Of a stretch of DNA of 8,301 nucleotides, positions 6,425-8,301 are shown in pieces. How positions within the stretch are numbered: the stretch's first letter is position 1; each line of letters starts with the position of its first letter. The DNA comes from Pseudomonadota bacterium (GTDB lineage Bacteria; Pseudomonadota; Alphaproteobacteria; Caulobacterales; Caulobacteraceae), in NCBI GenBank assembly GCA_023434265.1, contig JAEYTA010000008.1:1-8301 (forward strand), read 5' to 3'. Position numbers and translations under genes: made by a program. Under the pieces are notes generated by a model that did no database searches, had not been told where the DNA came from, and saw nothing but the letters and a program-made list of their open reading frames with translations.

Positions 6425-7978
6425 TTAGGCCGGCGGCAGCGGCCGGCAGACCGGCGCCTCCTCGTTGGGCAGGCCGTAGCCGCCGAAGCGCATGTCCTCG
6501 GGATCGGCCGGGGCGTAGCCGGGCAGGTCGCCGTCGCCGACCTCCTGACGCAGCTTCTCCAGCCGCTCCTTCAGCCGGGCCTCCTCGGCGGCGTGCTGCG
6601 GCCGGCCGGCGAGGTTGTTCTGCTCGTTCGGGTCGGCCTGCAGGTCGTACAGCTCCCACTCGTCCGGCAGCTCCCAGTGGATCAGCTTCCAGCGGTCGTC
6701 GCGCACGCCGCGGTGCGGGCGGACGCAGTGGGCGGCCGGGAATTCGAAATACTGGTAGAGGAAGTCCTGGCGCCAGTCGGCCGGGACCTGGCCGGCGACC
6801 ACGCCCTTCCAGCTGCGGCCGTGCATGTGCGGGTCGCGCTCTAGGCCGGCGTAGTCGAGGAAGGTGGGGGCCACGTCGATGTTGAGCACCATCTGGTCGC
6901 GGTTGACCTGGCCCGGCGCGATCGAGGCGGGGTGGCGGACGAGGAAGGGCACCTTGATCGACTGTTCGTACATCAGCCGCTTGTCGAACATGCCGTGGTC
7001 GCCGAGGAACATGCCGTTGTCGGTGGTGTAGACCACCACGGTGTTCTCCGAGAGGCTTTCGGCGTCGAGCAGGTCGAGCATGCGGCCGACGTTTTCGTCC
7101 ACGCCCAGCAGCACCCGGTAGTAGTCCTTGATGAAGTGCTGGTAGTTGAGCCGGGCCCGCTCCTCGACCGGCATGTCGGCGCGGACGCCGCGGTTGCGGT
7201 AGTCGGGCATGTCGGCGATCAGCATGTCGGCAGCGCGGACGGCGCGGGGCCGGTCGGCGATGTCCTCCATGAAGGTCGGCGGCGGCGGGATGTCGACGTC
7301 GGCGAAGGCGTTGCGGAAGCGCTCGGCCGGCTCCCAGCCGCGGTGCGGGGCCTTGAACTGGAACAGCAGGGCGAAGGGCTTGTCGGCCGGGCGGGTGCGC
7401 ACGAACTCGCGGGCCAGCTCGCCGATGACGTCGTCGGTGTGGCCCTGGCCGCGGGTGCGGACGCCGTTCACGTCCAGCGGCGGGTTGAAATACTGGCCCT
7501 GGCCCGGCAGCACCGACGAGTGGTCGTAGCCGATCGGCGGGGTGTTGACGTGCCACTTGCCGACCACGCCGGTGTGGTAGCCGGCCTTGCGCAGCATGAT
7601 CGGCCAGGTGGCCTCGTGGTTGAGCAGCGGCTCGTTGTTGAAGTTCGACTCGGCGCCGTTGGTGACCATGCCGTGGGCGTGGGAGTAGAGGCCGGTCAGG
7701 TAGGTGGCGCGGCTGGGCAGGCACAGGGAGTTGGTGACGAAGGCGTTCTCGAAGCGCACGCCGCCGGCGCCGAGCCGGTCGAGGTTCGGCGTTCGCAGGA
7801 TGGTGTTGCCGTAGGCCGACATGGCCGACTGGGCGTGGTCGTCGGTCATGATGAAGATGATGTTGGGCCGGTCGCGGCCCGGGCCGCGAGCCAGCGGGGC
7901 GGTGGCGCAGCCGGCGGCGGCGAGGGCGGCCATGCCCCCCATGCCCTGCAGCAGGCGGCGGCGATGGGGGGTGGTCAT
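6425..7978 (-). CDS. Exported S1-family sulfatase (formylglycine-dependent)
   Basis: A 517-residue sulfatase that hydrolyses a sulfate ester or sulfamate, probably on a sulfated glycan; the style resembles mucin-desulfating/N-acetylglucosamine-6-sulfatase-like members, but the substrate is not certain. The N-terminus has a Tat-like HRRRLLQG (5-12), a hydrophobic stretch, then AAAGC with C24 as a possible lipobox Cys, so it acts outside the cytoplasm. Catalytic features are metal-binding D46 and D47 (MTDDHA), C86 in SLCLPSRATYLTG (the CxPSR motif whose Cys becomes formylglycine), K141 and H143 (GKWH), H212 (KAPH), D320 and N321 (YTTDNGMFLGDHG), and K333. The C-terminal subdomain has KLIHWELPDEWELYDLQADPNEQNN, as usual for S1. 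It starts at ATG 7978 with a strong ribosome site. The modifying enzyme (FGE or anaerobic SME) is not in the window. It is convergent with the sigma gene and divergent from thiG. Confidence 0.93.
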   Translation of the reverse strand: MTTPHRRRLLQGMGGMAALAAAGCATAPLARGPGRDRPNIIFIMTDDHAQSAMSAYGNTILRTPNLDRLGAGGVRFENAFVTNSLCLPSRATYLTGLYSHAHGMVTNGAESNFNNEPLLNHEATWPIMLRKAGYHTGVVGKWHVNTPPIGYDHSSVLPGQGQYFNPPLDVNGVRTRGQGHTDDVIGELAREFVRTRPADKPFALLFQFKAPHRGWEPAERFRNAFADVDIPPPPTFMEDIADRPRAVRAADMLIADMPDYRNRGVRADMPVEERARLNYQHFIKDYYRVLLGVDENVGRMLDLLDAESLSENTVVVYTTDNGMFLGDHGMFDKRLMYEQSIKVPFLVRHPASIAPGQVNRDQMVLNIDVAPTFLDYAGLERDPHMHGRSWKGVVAGQVPADWRQDFLYQYFEFPAAHCVRPHRGVRDDRWKLIHWELPDEWELYDLQADPNEQNNLAGRPQHAAEEARLKERLEKLRQEVGDGDLPGYAPADPEDMRFGGYGLPNEEAPVCRPLPPA

Positions 7979-7984
7979 GCGGGG

Positions 7985-7994
7985 CTCCTCCTCC
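7985..7994 (-). promoter_or_regulatory. Ribosome binding site of the sulfatase
   Basis: On the minus strand this reads GGAGGAGGAG, 6 nt before the ATG at 7978. It is the strongest Shine-Dalgarno in the window and suggests efficient translation once the gene is transcribed. Confidence 0.8.
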
Positions 7995-8013
7995 GCGGCG
8001 GTCTGCGCCGCCC

Positions 8014-8058
8014 GGGCCGTAACAAGCAGGGCCTGTAACCGCTTACAAGGCCCGTAAC
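8014..8058 (-). repeat. Three GTTAC-centred direct repeats upstream of the sulfatase
   Basis: Read on the minus strand, GTTACGGGCC (8058-8049), GTTACAGGCC (8039-8030) and GTTACGGCCC (8023-8014) form three similarly oriented copies with start-to-start distances of 19 and 16 bp. They lie in the sulfatase-thiG divergent spacer. They look like repeated regulator half-sites, but the cognate protein is unknown. Confidence 0.5.
8034..8047. promoter_or_regulatory. LacI/GalR-type operator-like near-palindrome
   Basis: TGTAACCGCTTACA is a 14-bp near-perfect palindrome, with TGTAA and TTACA arms around a CG centre. It matches the general LacI/GalR-family pattern TGTAAnCGnTTACA. It lies 56 bp upstream of the sulfatase start and 76 bp upstream of the thiG start. 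An overlapping inverted repeat, GGGCCT (8029-8034) with AGGCCC (8048-8053), frames it. Control of a glycan-degrading sulfatase by a LacI-type sugar repressor would be typical. The repressor gene is not in the window. Confidence 0.5.
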
Positions 8059-8095
8059 GAAATGTTGGCCGCGACCTTCGCGCCCTTTCGCCGGC

Positions 8096-8120
8096 CCCGG
8101 CTCCGGGTCTAGAAGCCGGG
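8096..8120 (+). promoter_or_regulatory. Hairpin-forming sequence just before the thiG start
   Basis: CCCGGCT (8096-8102) pairs perfectly with AGCCGGG (8114-8120) across an 11-nt loop, ending 2 nt before the thiG ATG. It occupies the place of the ribosome site, which is otherwise not recognisable. It could limit thiG translation, but short GC-rich stems are common at this base composition. Confidence 0.3.
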
Positions 8121-8122
8121 CC

Positions 8123-8301
8123 ATGAGCGCCCAGACAGACACCGCCTCCGACACCTGGACCGTCGCCGGCCGGACCTTCAGCAGCCGGCTGATCGTCGGC
8201 ACCGGCAAATACGCCGACTACGCCCAGAACGCCGCCGCCGCCGAGGCGGCCGGGGCGGAGATCGTCACCGTGGCCCTGCGGCGGGTGAACCTGTCGGACC
8301 C
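8123..8301 (+). CDS. thiG: Thiazole synthase ThiG, N-terminal part (runs off right edge)
   Basis: The frame is open from ATG 8123 to the window edge (59 complete codons). The sequence shows the ThiG N-terminus: WTVAGRTFSSRLIVGTGKYAD (residues 12-32) and GAEIVTVALRRVNL (44-57). Both are highly conserved in thiazole synthase, which builds the thiazole phosphate of thiamine from deoxyxylulose phosphate, dehydroglycine or iminoglycine, and the ThiS thiocarboxylate. The catalytic Schiff-base Lys lies further on and cannot be checked. The gene is normally directly behind thiS; here thiS is about 3.2 kb upstream on the same strand. It is divergent from the sulfatase, so it needs its own promoter in the 144-bp spacer. 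thiE or other thiamine genes may follow outside the window. Confidence 0.93.
   Translation, partial: MSAQTDTASDTWTVAGRTFSSRLIVGTGKYADYAQNAAAAEAAGAEIVTVALRRVNLSD

Noticed and set aside
5427..7724. A very long open minus-strand frame (765 codons) opposite folE and the sigma gene and out of frame with the sulfatase, plus similar long antisense frames at 5014-6264, 2640-3383 and 6932-8038.
   Set aside because: High GC makes stop codons rare in shadow frames. These translate to Arg/Pro/Ala- or His/Val/Asp-rich low-complexity sequence with no family motifs, while the overlapping genes have clear catalytic motifs.
8035..8061. GTAACC (8035-8040) followed by CGAA (8058-8061) on the plus strand, reminiscent of the Caulobacter SigF-type promoter, reading toward thiG.
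   Set aside because: The spacer is 17 rather than 16 bp, and the GTAAC match is already part of the palindrome and repeat cluster. Too weak to call.

Overview
The window is GC-rich (about 70%) with strong G/C bias at third codon positions. It contains an NDUFA12-type complex I subunit beside a DUF2155 protein, aat, accC, accB and a type II aroQ. That combination points to an alphaproteobacterium, most likely in Caulobacterales (Phenylobacterium/Brevundimonas/Caulobacter-like). The assignment rests on gene content and protein style, not on a database search.

Left part (1-1615). An unidentified reading frame runs off the left edge on the minus strand. A 207-bp divergent spacer separates it from a plus-strand pair: NDUFA12 (complex I accessory subunit) and a DUF2155 envelope protein, coupled by an ATGA overlap.

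Middle (1582-4642). A compact minus-strand operon is transcribed aroQ-accB-accC-aat, with gaps of 19, 4 and 5 nt. It carries 3-dehydroquinase, the biotin carrier and biotin carboxylase of acetyl-CoA carboxylase, and the leucyl/phenylalanyl-tRNA-protein transferase of the N-degron pathway. The aat 3' end overlaps the DUF2155 3' end tail to tail by 34 bp.

Right part (4741-8301). thiS (sulfur carrier of thiazole synthesis) starts divergently from aroQ. Its usual partner thiG begins only at 8123 and runs off the right edge. Between them lie folE (GTP cyclohydrolase I) and an ECF-type sigma factor on the plus strand, and a secreted S1-family sulfatase on the minus strand. This looks like a three-gene insertion into a thiSG pair.

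The most notable regulatory signal is a matched pair of promoter-like elements, GGGAACCTYG-N10-GRCATCSAAY, with identical internal spacing. One copy is 60 bp before the folE start and the other 52 bp before the sigma gene start. The -35-like half has the GGAAC core typical of ECF promoters. This suggests that the sigma factor drives both its own gene and folE, with no anti-sigma gene in view. A second regulatory signal lies between the sulfatase and thiG: a LacI/GalR-type near-palindrome (TGTAACCGCTTACA) embedded in three GTTAC direct repeats. No tRNA, rRNA, CRISPR array, insertion sequence or transposase was seen.
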